This document shows positions 27,125 through 36,102 of a DNA stretch of 64,000 nt, piece after piece. How positions within the stretch are numbered: position 1 is the first letter of the stretch; each line of letters starts with the position of its first letter. The stretch comes from Paenalicyclobacillus macrosporangiidus (GTDB taxonomy: Bacteria > Bacillota > Bacilli > Alicyclobacillales > Alicyclobacillaceae). Position numbers and translations under genes: made by a program. Under the pieces are notes generated by a model, which was not told the origin of the DNA, searched no databases, and saw only the letters and a program-made list of their open reading frames with translations. The stretch lies in contig NZ_FPBV01000001.1 of assembly GCF_900116805.1 (NCBI RefSeq), forward strand, positions 124,001 through 188,000. The letters run 5' to 3'.

Positions 27125-28144
27125 CTAGCCTTGCCGGGTCGTGTCCCTGTGCACGATCCGCAGGGGATGTTCAATGGACATGAGTTCTTGCGAGGGATGC
27201 AGAATCTTCTGTAGCAGCATGTCGGCCGCTTGTGCGGCCATCGTCTCGACAGGCAGATCCACCGTCGACAGGCTGGGCACCGTGAACTGGGTGAACTCCT
27301 GGTTGTCGAATCCAATGACTTCACAGTGCTCAGGGACTTTCATTCCACATGTGTTCAAGGCGCACAAGGCGCCCATAGCGACCTGGTCGCTCAGACAGAG
27401 GAGCGCCGTGGGCCGAAGGCCCGATTGAACCAATTGCATGACGGCTTCGTACCCGCCGACCTCATGAAACGGGCAGTAGATCAACGAGTGCCTGGGCGCG
27501 TCGGGAGCAGAGTGAAGAAAGTGCACGATGCCATGCACACGGTCTTGGATGGCTTGTGATGAGACGTCAGGAACGAGGACGGTCAGCTGCTCATGGCCAT
27601 GGGCGGTCAGTTGTCGGGCCATCTCGCAGCCGGCGCCGAAATTGTCTGCCGTGACGTACGGGTACTTCTGGGAGTGCCGATGGAACAACACCACTGGAAC
27701 GGCCGGATCGAGGCTGTGTATGTACGCGTCGTCCTCTCTCGTCGTGTTGGCCAAGATGGCGCCGTTGAACGTGCTCGCTTCGACCAGCCCCCGAACGTCG
27801 CGGAGCCTCCCGCTTTCATAGGTTTCGACCATCAATTCCACACGTGGTTCCGAGATCGTCCGGATATGTTCCTGAATGCCGGTCAGAATCCGGCCAATCA
27901 AGCCGACGCGGGTGTCCACCGGCCACAATACAGCGATGGTGACCGTCCGTCCGGCGTTTCCGCGTAGCCTGCGCGCCGCCATGTTCGGCACGTAACCGAC
28001 TTCTTGGGCGGCCTGAAGCACTCGTTCCCGTGTCCTGACGGAGATCTGCACGCTCCCAGCTTTTTGGTTGAGCACGAGCGACGCCGTCGCTACAGAGACG
28101 TTTGCGGCCTTCGCGACATCCCGGATGGTCGGCGATGTCACCAC
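27125..28144 (-). CDS. LacI-family transcriptional regulator
   Basis: A 339-residue regulator. The N-terminal helix-turn-helix reads TIRDVAKAANVSVATASLVLN with a hinge helix (AARRLRGN), followed by a periplasmic-binding-protein-like effector domain. Start is either GTG 28144 or the next GTG at 28141; GAGGAGG is unusually close to both. It is first in the operon, downstream of a strong promoter with two operator-like repeats, so autoregulation is likely. The effector is probably a sugar acid or its breakdown product. Confidence 0.9.
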   Translation of the reverse strand: MVTSPTIRDVAKAANVSVATASLVLNQKAGSVQISVRTRERVLQAAQEVGYVPNMAARRLRGNAGRTVTIAVLWPVDTRVGLIGRILTGIQEHIRTISEPRVELMVETYESGRLRDVRGLVEASTFNGAILANTTREDDAYIHSLDPAVPVVLFHRHSQKYPYVTADNFGAGCEMARQLTAHGHEQLTVLVPDVSSQAIQDRVHGIVHFLHSAPDAPRHSLIYCPFHEVGGYEAVMQLVQSGLRPTALLCLSDQVAMGALCALNTCGMKVPEHCEVIGFDNQEFTQFTVPSLSTVDLPVETMAAQAADMLLQKILHPSQELMSIEHPLRIVHRDTTRQG

Positions 28145-28153
28145 CTCCTCGCC

Positions 28154-28181
28154 GTGAATCGTTCTACGTAAATCGTTTTAG
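28154..28181. promoter_or_regulatory. Tandem 14-bp operator-like repeats
   Basis: GTGAATCGTTCTAC (28154-28167) is followed directly by GTAAATCGTTTTAG (28168-28181), 11 of 14 identical. The second contains TAAATCGTTTTA, close to the central-CG palindrome of LacI/GalR-family operators. They lie just downstream of the predicted start of transcription of the LacI gene. Confidence 0.6.
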
Positions 28182-28190
28182 GTCGCCTTC

Positions 28191-28220
28191 ATGATAAATA
28201 GGATTTGAATGAATTGTCAA
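28191..28220 (-). promoter_or_regulatory. Sigma-A promoter of the lacI-MFS-dapA operon
   Basis: Read leftward: a perfect -35 TTGACA (28220-28215), an 18-bp spacer and -10 TATCAT (28196-28191, 5 of 6). It is one of the best promoters in the window. Confidence 0.75.
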
Positions 28221-28365
28221 TGGATTTCGACGTATACGATGGAGGTTTGTACCTGGGCGGCGATTGCGTTAGTGTATGAGTAGCTTGGACGGCGCGCGGT
28301 TGCGCTGTATCTGCATCCAATCCCTCCGGCGGGGGGCGCCGGATTGAAAAAGGAGTCGCGGATCG

Positions 28366-29121
28366 ATGAACGAAGCGGTTGAGACGTTGGAAGGTTGGTA
28401 CGCGCTGCACGACATGCGGCGGATCGATTGGAAGGCGTGGCGGTCCGTCTCCGCCCAGGAGCGCGCCCGGGCGGTGGACGAGCTCATCGCCCTGACGCGG
28501 GCGTTCGCCGAGGTGGAAGGACAGCGCAAGGGGGCGTATGGCCAGTATCACATGGCCGGACACAAGGCGGACCTGATGTTCTTGCACATGCGCCCGACCA
28601 TTCAGGAGTTGAACGAGGTCAAGGCGCGCTTTCAGAAGAGCCGGTTCGCCGATTTTACCGAACCCACCTATTCCTATGTGTCGGTCGTCGAGCTTTCCAG
28701 CTATCTGGCCAAGCCGGGGGTGGATCCCGACACGGACCCTTACCTGCAGGGACGCCTCAAGCCGGTCCTGCCGAAGACGGAATACGTCTGTTTCTATCCC
28801 ATGAACAAGCGCCGGCAGGGCGAGGACAACTGGTACATGCTTCCGATGGAACAACGGCGGGAGATGATGAAGAGCCACGGCTTGATTGGCCGCAAATACC
28901 ACGGGAAGGTGACGCAGATCATCACCGGATCGGTGGGCCTGGACGACTGGGAGTGGGGAGTCACGCTGTTCGCGGACGATCCGCTGCAGTTCAAGAAACT
29001 CGTCTACGAGATGCGCTTCGACGAGGCCAGCGCCCGGTTCGGGGAGTTCGGCGGCTTCTACGTCGGAAACCGCCTGGGCGACGAAGGGCTGGCGCGGCTG
29101 CTCCACCTGGAAGCGCGCTGA
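28366..29121 (+). CDS. hemQ: Coproheme decarboxylase HemQ (ChdC)
   Basis: A 251-residue chlorite dismutase-family enzyme that finishes heme b synthesis in Gram-positive bacteria by two decarboxylations of coproheme. The proximal heme ligand is His179 (RKYHGKV) and the catalytic Tyr144 lies in EYVCFYPMNKRR, the hallmark of HemQ against true chlorite dismutases. AAAAGGAG precedes ATG 28366. It makes the heme later converted to heme A by the ctaA/ctaB products of this window. Confidence 0.95.
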   Translation: MNEAVETLEGWYALHDMRRIDWKAWRSVSAQERARAVDELIALTRAFAEVEGQRKGAYGQYHMAGHKADLMFLHMRPTIQELNEVKARFQKSRFADFTEPTYSYVSVVELSSYLAKPGVDPDTDPYLQGRLKPVLPKTEYVCFYPMNKRRQGEDNWYMLPMEQRREMMKSHGLIGRKYHGKVTQIITGSVGLDDWEWGVTLFADDPLQFKKLVYEMRFDEASARFGEFGGFYVGNRLGDEGLARLLHLEAR

Positions 29122-29135
29122 AAGGGGAGAGGGGG

Positions 29136-29510
29136 ATGTACCGAGGTTTCATCGTCGCCGGCGGGATCTTCGGATTCCTGGCGGTCGCTCTGGGGGCGTT
29201 CGCGGCCCACGCGCTCAAGCAGCGCCTGAGCCCGGACCGGCTCGACGTCTTTCAGACCGGTGTCCACTACCAGGCGACGCACGCGCTGGCGTTGCTCTTG
29301 GTCGCCGCGCTCGCCGCCGTGCTCGGCGGGTCCAGCCTGTTGATGTGGGCCGGGTGGCTGTTCGTCGCCGGCATCATCCTGTTCTCCGGCAGCCTGTATG
29401 CGCTCACCCTGACGGGCGTCGGGGCCTTCGGCGCCATCACCCCGGTGGGCGGGCTGTGTTTCCTCGCCGGATGGCTGATGGTTGTCCTCGCCGGCCTGCG
29501 CGCCGGCTGA
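29136..29510 (+). CDS. DUF423 membrane protein (YwdK-like)
   Basis: A 124-residue protein with four membrane segments. GAFAAHALKQRLSPDRLDVFQTGVHYQATHALALL is split over the DUF423 signature, and GAFGAITPVGGLCFLAGW closes it. Function is not established. GGGGAGAGGGGG lies just before ATG 29136, 15 bases after hemQ, so they are cotranscribed. Confidence 0.88.
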   Translation: MYRGFIVAGGIFGFLAVALGAFAAHALKQRLSPDRLDVFQTGVHYQATHALALLLVAALAAVLGGSSLLMWAGWLFVAGIILFSGSLYALTLTGVGAFGAITPVGGLCFLAGWLMVVLAGLRAG

Positions 29511-29530
29511 TGGAGTCCGGCAGGGAGCGA

Positions 29531-29578
29531 CGGCATGGGGGCGCCGCTCCGGCCCGTCCCGGGCACCGGCATGGGGGC
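29531..29578. repeat. 12-bp direct repeat between convergent genes
   Basis: CGGCATGGGGGC occurs at 29531-29542 and 29567-29578 in the gap between the DUF423 gene and maf. No function is evident. Confidence 0.4.
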
Positions 29579-29605
29579 CGTCCGGCCCGCTCGCCGGTCG
29601 CCCGG

Positions 29606-30223
29606 TCAGAAGACGGGCACCCCGAAGCGCTCCAGCAGGTCGGCCAGGAGGCCAACGGGCAGCCCGACCACGGTGAAGTAGTCTCCTTCAATGCGCTGGA
29701 CGAGCGTCGCTCCATACCCCTGAATGGCGTACGCGCCCGCCTTGTCCATCGGTTCGCCGGTTCGGACGTAGCGGCGGATGCGCTCCTCCGGGAGAGGCCG
29801 CATGGTCACCTGCGTGACGGAGTGGGCGATCTCCTCCCGGCCGCTGGGGTGGTGGCGGACACACAGGCCGGTGTACACCTCGTGGGTGCCGCCCTGCAGC
29901 CGTGACAACATGGCGATGGCCTCGGCCTCGTCTGCCGGTTTGTTCAAGTATGTTCCGTCGATCACGACGGTGGTGTCCGACCCGATGACCAGGGCCGGGG
30001 CCTCGCCCCGTGTCGCCAGACGGGCGGCCACGGCCCGCGCCTTGCGCGCGGCCAGGGTTTCCACGTACTGGGCGGGCGGGATGCCCGCGGAGACATCTTC
30101 GTCCACGTGGCTCGGCATGACCTCGAACTGGAGGCCGAGGGATGCGAGCAACTCCTGGCGCCGGGGCGACCCGGAGGCGAGGATGATCGGGATCGTGGGT
30201 GTGGACAATACGGGCATCGGCAT
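29606..30223 (-). CDS. maf: Maf-family nucleoside triphosphate pyrophosphatase
   Basis: A 205-residue house-cleaning nucleotide pyrophosphatase (dTTP/UTP type). ILASGSPRRQELL is the N-terminal phosphate-binding motif, IGSDTTVVIDG carries the catalytic Asp, and DKAGAYAIQGYGATLV and GDYFTVVGLPV complete the family signature. The ATG at 30223 is preferred, with AGGTG upstream; an earlier ATG at 30256 adds a nonhomologous stretch. Confidence 0.92.
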   Translation of the reverse strand: MPMPVLSTPTIPIILASGSPRRQELLASLGLQFEVMPSHVDEDVSAGIPPAQYVETLAARKARAVAARLATRGEAPALVIGSDTTVVIDGTYLNKPADEAEAIAMLSRLQGGTHEVYTGLCVRHHPSGREEIAHSVTQVTMRPLPEERIRRYVRTGEPMDKAGAYAIQGYGATLVQRIEGDYFTVVGLPVGLLADLLERFGVPVF

Positions 30224-30268
30224 CACCTGGGATTTCGTTGCGTTTGAACTGAGCATACCACATTGGGG

Positions 30269-30306
30269 AAAAAACGGGCCGCCCGGCGAACGCCGCCGGA
30301 CGGCCC
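30269..30306 (-). terminator. Intrinsic terminator of tlp
   Basis: Read leftward: a 13-bp stem (with one G-U pair) between 30306-30294 and 30288-30276, loop of 5, followed by C and TTTTTT (30274-30269). A classical rho-independent terminator just after the tlp stop. Confidence 0.8.
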
Positions 30307-30319
30307 CGGTGGGCGATGT

Positions 30320-30547
30320 TCACGTGCGGCGCTGAAACGCCGACTCGTCCTGGATCTCTTCGTGGAAACCCTCGATGGCGGCTTCGCGGCGCTCGTTCTT
30401 CGCTTCCAACGCCGCCTTGTCCCCGGGTCGCATCTGTTCTCCGTGGGCCTTCAAGAAGTCGCGGGTCTCGCGGAGATTGGCCATGGTGTTCTGAATGGCA
30501 TCGGCGATGCGCTCGACATTGTCCGAACGATCATCCGGTTTCGGCAT
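30320..30547 (-). CDS. tlp: Small acid-soluble spore protein Tlp
   Basis: A 75-residue, highly charged, helical protein. The opening PKPDDRSDNVERIADAIQNT and the later EAKNERREAAIEGFHEEIQDE match the Tlp family of minor spore proteins made in the forespore, good evidence that the host forms endospores. AGGAGGT lies about 7 bases before ATG 30547. It is monocistronic with its own terminator; a forespore promoter could not be fixed by eye. Confidence 0.92.
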   Translation of the reverse strand: MPKPDDRSDNVERIADAIQNTMANLRETRDFLKAHGEQMRPGDKAALEAKNERREAAIEGFHEEIQDESAFQRRT

Positions 30548-30640
30548 CTTTTGGACCTCCTCGCTGTTGGGTGAACACGCGTATTCTGTGCACCCGGGGC
30601 CGGGTTATGCGAAGCCGGTGAACCGGGACCCCTCGGACCC

Positions 30641-30669
30641 TTCCCAAGCCGGGGACCTTGTGTTATGCT
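30641..30669 (+). promoter_or_regulatory. Promoter candidate for the MFS gene at 30703
   Basis: TTCCCA (30641-30646), 17-bp spacer, TATGCT (30664-30669): 4 of 6 and 4 of 6 against sigma-A consensus. Confidence 0.45.
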
Positions 30670-30702
30670 CTCTGAACTGAGGAAATTGCACAGGAGGTCA
30701 TC

Positions 30703-32007
30703 ATGCAGACACTGCTTCGGATGGCCGTCGATTACCGGGATGCCATCACAGGCGCGCACCGCAATGTCCGCCTGTTCTTTTTGGCTGCTTTTTTGTCGCA
30801 AATGAGCGGCGGTTTCACCAGCATTCTGTACAACTTGTATATCAAGAGTCTGGGCCTCCCGGACACGGTCGCGGGTGCGTACGTGTCGGCCTCGTCTCTG
30901 GCGGGGGTTATCTCTCTGGTGCCCGCGGGGATCATCAGCGATCGCCTGGGCCGCAAACGCACCATTGTCGGTGCGGGCCTGATCAGCGCGGTGGTATCCG
31001 TCGGGCAGGTGTTCGTGACGGACCCGTTTTGGATCGTTGCAAGCGCTTTTGTGAACGGCATGGTGCAGTCGGTGATCTGGGTCTCCATCCTGCCGTTTCT
31101 CGCCGAGAACACGGCGCAGGAGGAGCGCTTTCATCTGTTCAGCGTGAACTTCGCCATCGGGTTGGTCGCGCAGGTGCTCGGCAGTTTTGTCGCTGGCTCC
31201 CTCGCGCAGGGATTGGGCGGGTATCTCGGGCCGGTGTGGTCGATTCGCGCCGCGCTGTTGGTAGGCGGGGTGTTCGCCATTGCCGCCGTCATCCCGTTCT
31301 CGCGCACGGAGGAAACGAGGCGTTCCGACCAAACGGTGGCGGGTCATTCGGCACGCCGCGCCGGATTGCGGGAGATGTGGCCGCGTCTCGTGGCGGAGCG
31401 GGAGCAGCTCGCGCTGATTGTGAAATTCAGCATTTGCGCCGCGCTGATTGGGTTTGGCGCGGGCCTCGTGATTCCGTATCTCAACCTGTACTTCGCCGAG
31501 CGGTTTCATATGGCCAAGGCCGGGATCGGCCTGGTCATCGGCTTGGCGCAGGCGTGCACCGCGCTGGCGATGTTCGTCGGGCCCGCCTTGGCCAAGCGCT
31601 TCGGACCCGTTCGCGCGGCGGTGGGATTGCAGATGGCCTCTATCCCGTTTCTGCTCATCACCGGGTGGGCGTCCAACGTCTGGCTGGCCTCGGGTGCGGT
31701 CATTATCCGAAATGCCCTCATGAACTCCGCCAGCCCCATCCAGGACTCGGTGATGATGGCGTTGGTTCACGAGGACGTCCGCGGCCTGGCCGTCAGTCTG
31801 GGACAGACGTTGTGGACGCTGGGCTGGGCGGTGATGGGACCGGTGAGCACCCAGATGGTGCACCTGTACGGCCCGTACACGGGCTACGCCATCGCGTTCA
31901 GCGGGACGGCCCTGCTCTACCTGCTGGGATCGGCCCTGTACCGGGTCTGGTTCGGTCGGTACGAATCCAAGGTGTACGCGCCTGCGGCCGACGCCGCGGC
32001 ACTGTGA
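30703..32007 (+). CDS. MFS transporter of unknown substrate
   Basis: A 434-residue protein with about 12 membrane segments. The loop between helices 2 and 3, AGIISDRLGRKRTIV, is the MFS motif A. AGGAGGTCATC places the ribosome site perfectly before ATG 30703. Neighbours (tlp, a nucleobase permease) give no clear hint of substrate; export of a drug-like compound is one possibility. Confidence 0.85.
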   Translation: MQTLLRMAVDYRDAITGAHRNVRLFFLAAFLSQMSGGFTSILYNLYIKSLGLPDTVAGAYVSASSLAGVISLVPAGIISDRLGRKRTIVGAGLISAVVSVGQVFVTDPFWIVASAFVNGMVQSVIWVSILPFLAENTAQEERFHLFSVNFAIGLVAQVLGSFVAGSLAQGLGGYLGPVWSIRAALLVGGVFAIAAVIPFSRTEETRRSDQTVAGHSARRAGLREMWPRLVAEREQLALIVKFSICAALIGFGAGLVIPYLNLYFAERFHMAKAGIGLVIGLAQACTALAMFVGPALAKRFGPVRAAVGLQMASIPFLLITGWASNVWLASGAVIIRNALMNSASPIQDSVMMALVHEDVRGLAVSLGQTLWTLGWAVMGPVSTQMVHLYGPYTGYAIAFSGTALLYLLGSALYRVWFGRYESKVYAPAADAAAL

Positions 32008-32151
32008 CGGAAGGCGGCCCGACGTTCCGACGTCCGTCGGGTGCCGTTCGACGAGCTCAGGCGGCTCGTGGGACGGGCCCGGCGGGCGCTTCGCAGGCAT
32101 TGGCCTCAGTCAACGTCGCTCGTGCATAACGATGCCCCTCACGCGGTGAAG

Positions 32152-32197
32152 ATACCCTTGTCGGTTTCCTGGATTCGTGATAGATACAAGAGGGTAT
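32152..32197. promoter_or_regulatory. Inverted repeat upstream of the nucleobase permease
   Basis: ATACCCTTGT (32152-32161) faces ACAAGAGGGTAT (32186-32197), a 10-bp match with a two-base bulge around a 24-base loop, ending 18 bases before the permease start. It could be an operator or a leader RNA hairpin; it does not match a purine riboswitch. Confidence 0.45.
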
Positions 32198-32214
32198 GTC
32201 TTGACGTGAGGGGG

Positions 32215-33393
32215 ATGCACGTGCGCCTGTTGCGCGCAATTCCACTGTCCGTTCAGCACGTGTTCGCGATGTTCGGATCGACGGTCCTGGTCCCGTATCT
32301 GACCGGGCTCGATCCCGGTTCCGCCCTGATTGCCAGCGGCGTCGGCACCCTGGTGTTCCACGGGATCACGCGAGGCAAGGTGCCGACGTACCTGGGTTCT
32401 TCGTTCGCTTTCATCGCCCCGTTGACGTTATTTGTGAGCAAGCATCACTCGCCCGGCCAGGCGGTGGCCGGGTTGCTCGCCGTGGCCGTCATGTACGCGC
32501 TGGTGTCGTTGCTCGTGACCGCGGTCGGCTTTCAGCGGATCCGCCGGGCGATTCCGCCGGTGGTCGTCGGTCCGGTGGTGTCCATCATCGGCCTGGCCCT
32601 AGCCAATACGGCGGTCTCACAGATGGCGGCCGTCCGCTGGGACGTGGCCCTGGTCAGCCTCCTCGCGGCCATTGTCGCGTCGCTGGCGGGGACGCGCCAG
32701 ATGCGCATCGTTCCGATTCTGGTCGGCATCTTCATCGGGTACATCTACGCCTGGGTGCGCGGCGCGGTCGACTTTTCTCCGCTGCACGCGGCGCCGGTGG
32801 TGGCCCTGCCGCATTTCACCGCGCCGGACGTGACGCTCGAAGCCATCCTGGCGATGGCCCCCATCGCGCTCGTGACCATGATTGAGGATCTCGGCCATAT
32901 GTTCGTGTTGAACGAAATCGTCGGCCGGGACGTCACGAAGGATCCGGGCTTTCCGCGCATCCTCATCGGCAACGGGGTGGCGACGGCGCTTTCGGCGTTC
33001 CTCGGGGGCCCCGCACAGACCACCTACGCAGAGAACCTCGGCGTGCTGGCCATCACGCGCCAGTTCTCCAGCCGCATCATCCAGGGGGCGGCGGTCATCG
33101 CCATCCTGCTCGGACTGTTCGGGAAGGTGGGGGCGCTCATCCACACCATCCCGGTTCCCGTGATGGGCGGGATCAGCATCCTGTTGTTCGGGATGATTGC
33201 GGCGATGGGCATCCGCCACGTGATTGAAGAGAAGGTCGACCTGACGAACATGAAGAACCTCATCGTCGTCGCCGTGATCTTCATCGTCGGCGTCGGGTAT
33301 CCGAACAACGGGATCGCGTACGCCACGCTGGCCGGGCTGCTGGTGCACTGGCTCTTGCCCGATTTCAACCGCAGGTCCCAAGACGCCCGTTGA
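32215..33393 (+). CDS. Uracil/xanthine permease (NCS2 family)
   Basis: A 392-residue carrier of the nucleobase:cation symporter 2 family with about 12-14 membrane segments. LLRAIPLSVQHVFAMFGSTVLVPYLTGL at the N-terminus (quoted in parts), GSSFAFIAPL and the signature ALSAFLGGPAQTTYAENLGVLAITR are typical of UraA/PyrP proteins. ATG 32215 is very close to GAGGGGG; GTG 32221, two codons on, is better spaced and may be the real start. Uracil is the likelier substrate by the PAQTTYAEN motif. Confidence 0.9.
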   Translation: MHVRLLRAIPLSVQHVFAMFGSTVLVPYLTGLDPGSALIASGVGTLVFHGITRGKVPTYLGSSFAFIAPLTLFVSKHHSPGQAVAGLLAVAVMYALVSLLVTAVGFQRIRRAIPPVVVGPVVSIIGLALANTAVSQMAAVRWDVALVSLLAAIVASLAGTRQMRIVPILVGIFIGYIYAWVRGAVDFSPLHAAPVVALPHFTAPDVTLEAILAMAPIALVTMIEDLGHMFVLNEIVGRDVTKDPGFPRILIGNGVATALSAFLGGPAQTTYAENLGVLAITRQFSSRIIQGAAVIAILLGLFGKVGALIHTIPVPVMGGISILLFGMIAAMGIRHVIEEKVDLTNMKNLIVVAVIFIVGVGYPNNGIAYATLAGLLVHWLLPDFNRRSQDAR

Positions 33394-33558
33394 GGCGGGC
33401 CGCCGCGACGCGATCCCGGCTGCCATGACACATATGCGTTCACCGAAGGGGCGGGCGCCTCAACGCCGCCCCTCCTCTCTACTTTTCGGAAGCCTTCTGG
33501 TATTCTAACCGTTGGATGTTCCGTCATCCGAAACGATGGGGGCTGAGGAGGCTCAGGT

Positions 33559-34914
33559 ATGAACTGGAGAGCACAGGTACAGGACAAGTTGCCAGAAGCC
33601 ATCGCGATGCTGCAGCGCTACTGCCGGCAGCCGAGCATCTCGGCGCAGGGGGTGGGCATTGCCGAGACGGTCGCCATGGTTCGCGAGATGATTGAGAACC
33701 TGGGCGGAGAATGCCGGGTCCTCGACGACTGCGGGGGCAATCCGGTGGTGTACGCCAGTTTCGAACCGGGGCCGAACGGGAACCCGAACCGGACGCTGTT
33801 GTTTTACAACCACTACGACGTGCAGCCGCCCGAACCGGTGGAGGAGTGGACGGTGCCGCCGTTCGGGGCCGAGATTGTGGACGGGAAGCTGTACGCCCGC
33901 GGGGCGGCCGACAACAAAGGGGAGTTGGTCGCGCGGCTGAACGCCATCGCCCTGCTGAAGGAGAACGGGGGCCTGCCTTGCCGGGTGAAGTTCCTCATCG
34001 AGGGCGAGGAGGAGATCGGATCGCCCGCGCTGCCCAGGTATCTGGAGAAATACGCCGATCTGTTCCGGGCGGACGCCTGCATCTGGGAGTTCGGCGGCAA
34101 GAACCAGTATGAGCAGGTGGAGCTGGTGGCGGGCATCAAGGGCATGTGCTACCTGCAGTTCTGGTGCTACGGGGCGGACGTGGATGTGCACTCGTCCATG
34201 GGGGCGGTGCTCGACAACGCGGCGTGGCGCCTGGTACACGCCCTGGCGACCCTGAAGTCGGCGGACAACCGAATCCTGGTGGAAGGTTTCTACGACGACG
34301 TGGTGCCCCCGACCGAGGCGCTCAAGCGCATCGCGGACGAGCTGCCGGTCGAGGACTTGAAGTCCCTCTACGGTCTGCGCCGACCGCTCATCACCGGAGA
34401 CGCCAACCCGAACTACGCGCTGCTGTTCGAGCCCACCATGACCATCTGCGGGATTGAGAGCGGCTACACGGGCGAGGGCAGCAAGACGGTGCTGCCCAAG
34501 CGGGCCCAGGCGAAGGTGGACTGCCGCCTGGTGCCGAACCAGGACCCGGACGACATCCTGCGCAAGGTGCGGCGCCACCTGGACAAGCACGGGTTCACGG
34601 ACGTCGAAGTGACGCAGATCAACGGCGAGCGGGCGTACCGCTCGAACCTGGATCACCCGTTCGTCCAGATGGTGGTCGACACCGCCAAGGCGGCGTACGA
34701 GACGGAGGTCGTCCTGCACCCGAACTCGGCCGGGACGGGGCCGATGTACCCGTTCGGTGAGTTCCTGGGCATGGATCTGCCGATTGTCTCCACGGGCTGC
34801 GGCTGGTGGAACTCGCGCGCGCACGCGCCGGACGAGTCCATCCGCGTCGCCGATTTTGAACGCGGCATCCTGCACATGGTGCTGCTGATGGAGCGGTTTG
34901 GCGCGGACGTATGA
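33559..34914 (+). CDS. M20-family metallopeptidase (dipeptidase-like)
   Basis: A 451-residue cytosolic di-zinc peptidase. Metal and catalytic residues appear in FYNHYDVQPP (H85, D87), GAADNKGE (D118) and EGEEEIGS (E149-E151), and a dimerisation domain lies between. The length and DNKG form fit the M20 carboxypeptidase/carnosinase-like dipeptidases. GAGGCTCAGGT precedes ATG 33559. Its last four bases overlap the start of the following MFS gene (ATGA), so peptidase and transporter are made together. Confidence 0.9.
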   Translation: MNWRAQVQDKLPEAIAMLQRYCRQPSISAQGVGIAETVAMVREMIENLGGECRVLDDCGGNPVVYASFEPGPNGNPNRTLLFYNHYDVQPPEPVEEWTVPPFGAEIVDGKLYARGAADNKGELVARLNAIALLKENGGLPCRVKFLIEGEEEIGSPALPRYLEKYADLFRADACIWEFGGKNQYEQVELVAGIKGMCYLQFWCYGADVDVHSSMGAVLDNAAWRLVHALATLKSADNRILVEGFYDDVVPPTEALKRIADELPVEDLKSLYGLRRPLITGDANPNYALLFEPTMTICGIESGYTGEGSKTVLPKRAQAKVDCRLVPNQDPDDILRKVRRHLDKHGFTDVEVTQINGERAYRSNLDHPFVQMVVDTAKAAYETEVVLHPNSAGTGPMYPFGEFLGMDLPIVSTGCGWWNSRAHAPDESIRVADFERGILHMVLLMERFGADV

Positions 34915-36083
34915 GCCGCTCCCTGTGGTTGTACTACATCAGCGAAGTGTTTCTCAGCGCCGGCATCGGCGGCGTGGGGTTCGCTCAGCCGTTCTTTTTC
35001 CGCGCGCAGGGGTTGGATGATGCGCACATCGGCCTGCTCTTCGCCACGACCTCGTTCTCCGCGGGGCTGTGCGGGCTGTTGCTGGGATCGGTGGCCGACT
35101 GGCTGGGCGCCTCCCGGGTCTTTAAGCTGGCGACGCTCATCATCCCGCTCTCCTACGTCCTGACGGGGATCAGCCAGGGGTGGGCCGCGTGGCTCGTCTG
35201 CGCGGCCTTCACGGGGCTTGGCAACGCCCTGTTGACGACGACCGAGAACGTGGTGTTGACCTCGCTTCAACGGGGCAAGGAGCGGGCCGGGGTCCTCAGC
35301 CGTTTCGTCGCGCTGTACATGGGCGCCATGGGGTTCGGGGCGGTCGCGGGCGGGTTTCTCAGCGCCTGGACCTCCTATCGCACGGCGTTGCTCGGGGCGG
35401 CGGGCGTGGCGATGGCGGCGCCCGTCCTCCGTGCCTTCGTCCGCGCGCCGGACGCCCGGGCGCCGCACGCGTTCCGCCTGCCGAACGGCCGGATCCTGGC
35501 GATGAGCGTGTATACCCTCCTGTTTGGGATTGCGTTCGGCCTGTTCAACCCGTTCGCGACCCTGGTGTTGAACGGTGTGTTCCACGCGGGGGACCGGCTG
35601 ACGTCCACGGTGTCGGCCCTGTCCACGTTCATGATCTCGGCGAGTGCCCTGGCGGTCGCGGGCTTGGTGCGCCGGCTGCGGTACGGGAACACGCTCGCCC
35701 TGAGCTTCGGTTTGGCCGCCGGGCTGACGCTGGCCCTGTCGTTCGCGGGGCAGCCGCTGGTCTTCAGCGCCCTCTTTCTGCTCCGGGCCGGGGTCATGAA
35801 CATTCCCGGGCCGCTGGTCGACGCGGTATTCCTCGAGCACACCCCGCCCACGGAGCACGCGCAGATGTTCGGGGTGCGGGTGTTTGGCAACAGCCTCGGG
35901 AATGCCATCGGATCGTCTCTCGGCGGCGTGGTCCTCTCGACCTCCGGGCACCGGGGGATGCTCTGGGCCTCCTCGGCCATGCTGGCGGCGGCCGGCGGCT
36001 ACGCCCTGTGGCTGCTGCGCCGCGTGACGCGGGGCGCGCCTCGGCGTGCGCCGGTGCCGGAGCGGCCGGCGGGATCGGCGTGA
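34911..36083 (+). CDS. MFS transporter coupled to the M20 peptidase
   Basis: A 390-residue protein with 10-12 hydrophobic segments and a relaxed motif A (GSVADWLGASRVFKL). Translation starts inside the peptidase stop codon. The pairing suggests uptake or export of the peptidase substrate or product, but no specific substrate can be read from the sequence. Confidence 0.82.
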   Translation: MSRSLWLYYISEVFLSAGIGGVGFAQPFFFRAQGLDDAHIGLLFATTSFSAGLCGLLLGSVADWLGASRVFKLATLIIPLSYVLTGISQGWAAWLVCAAFTGLGNALLTTTENVVLTSLQRGKERAGVLSRFVALYMGAMGFGAVAGGFLSAWTSYRTALLGAAGVAMAAPVLRAFVRAPDARAPHAFRLPNGRILAMSVYTLLFGIAFGLFNPFATLVLNGVFHAGDRLTSTVSALSTFMISASALAVAGLVRRLRYGNTLALSFGLAAGLTLALSFAGQPLVFSALFLLRAGVMNIPGPLVDAVFLEHTPPTEHAQMFGVRVFGNSLGNAIGSSLGGVVLSTSGHRGMLWASSAMLAAAGGYALWLLRRVTRGAPRRAPVPERPAGSA

Positions 36084-36102
36084 GCGCAGGAGATGCGGGA
36101 GT

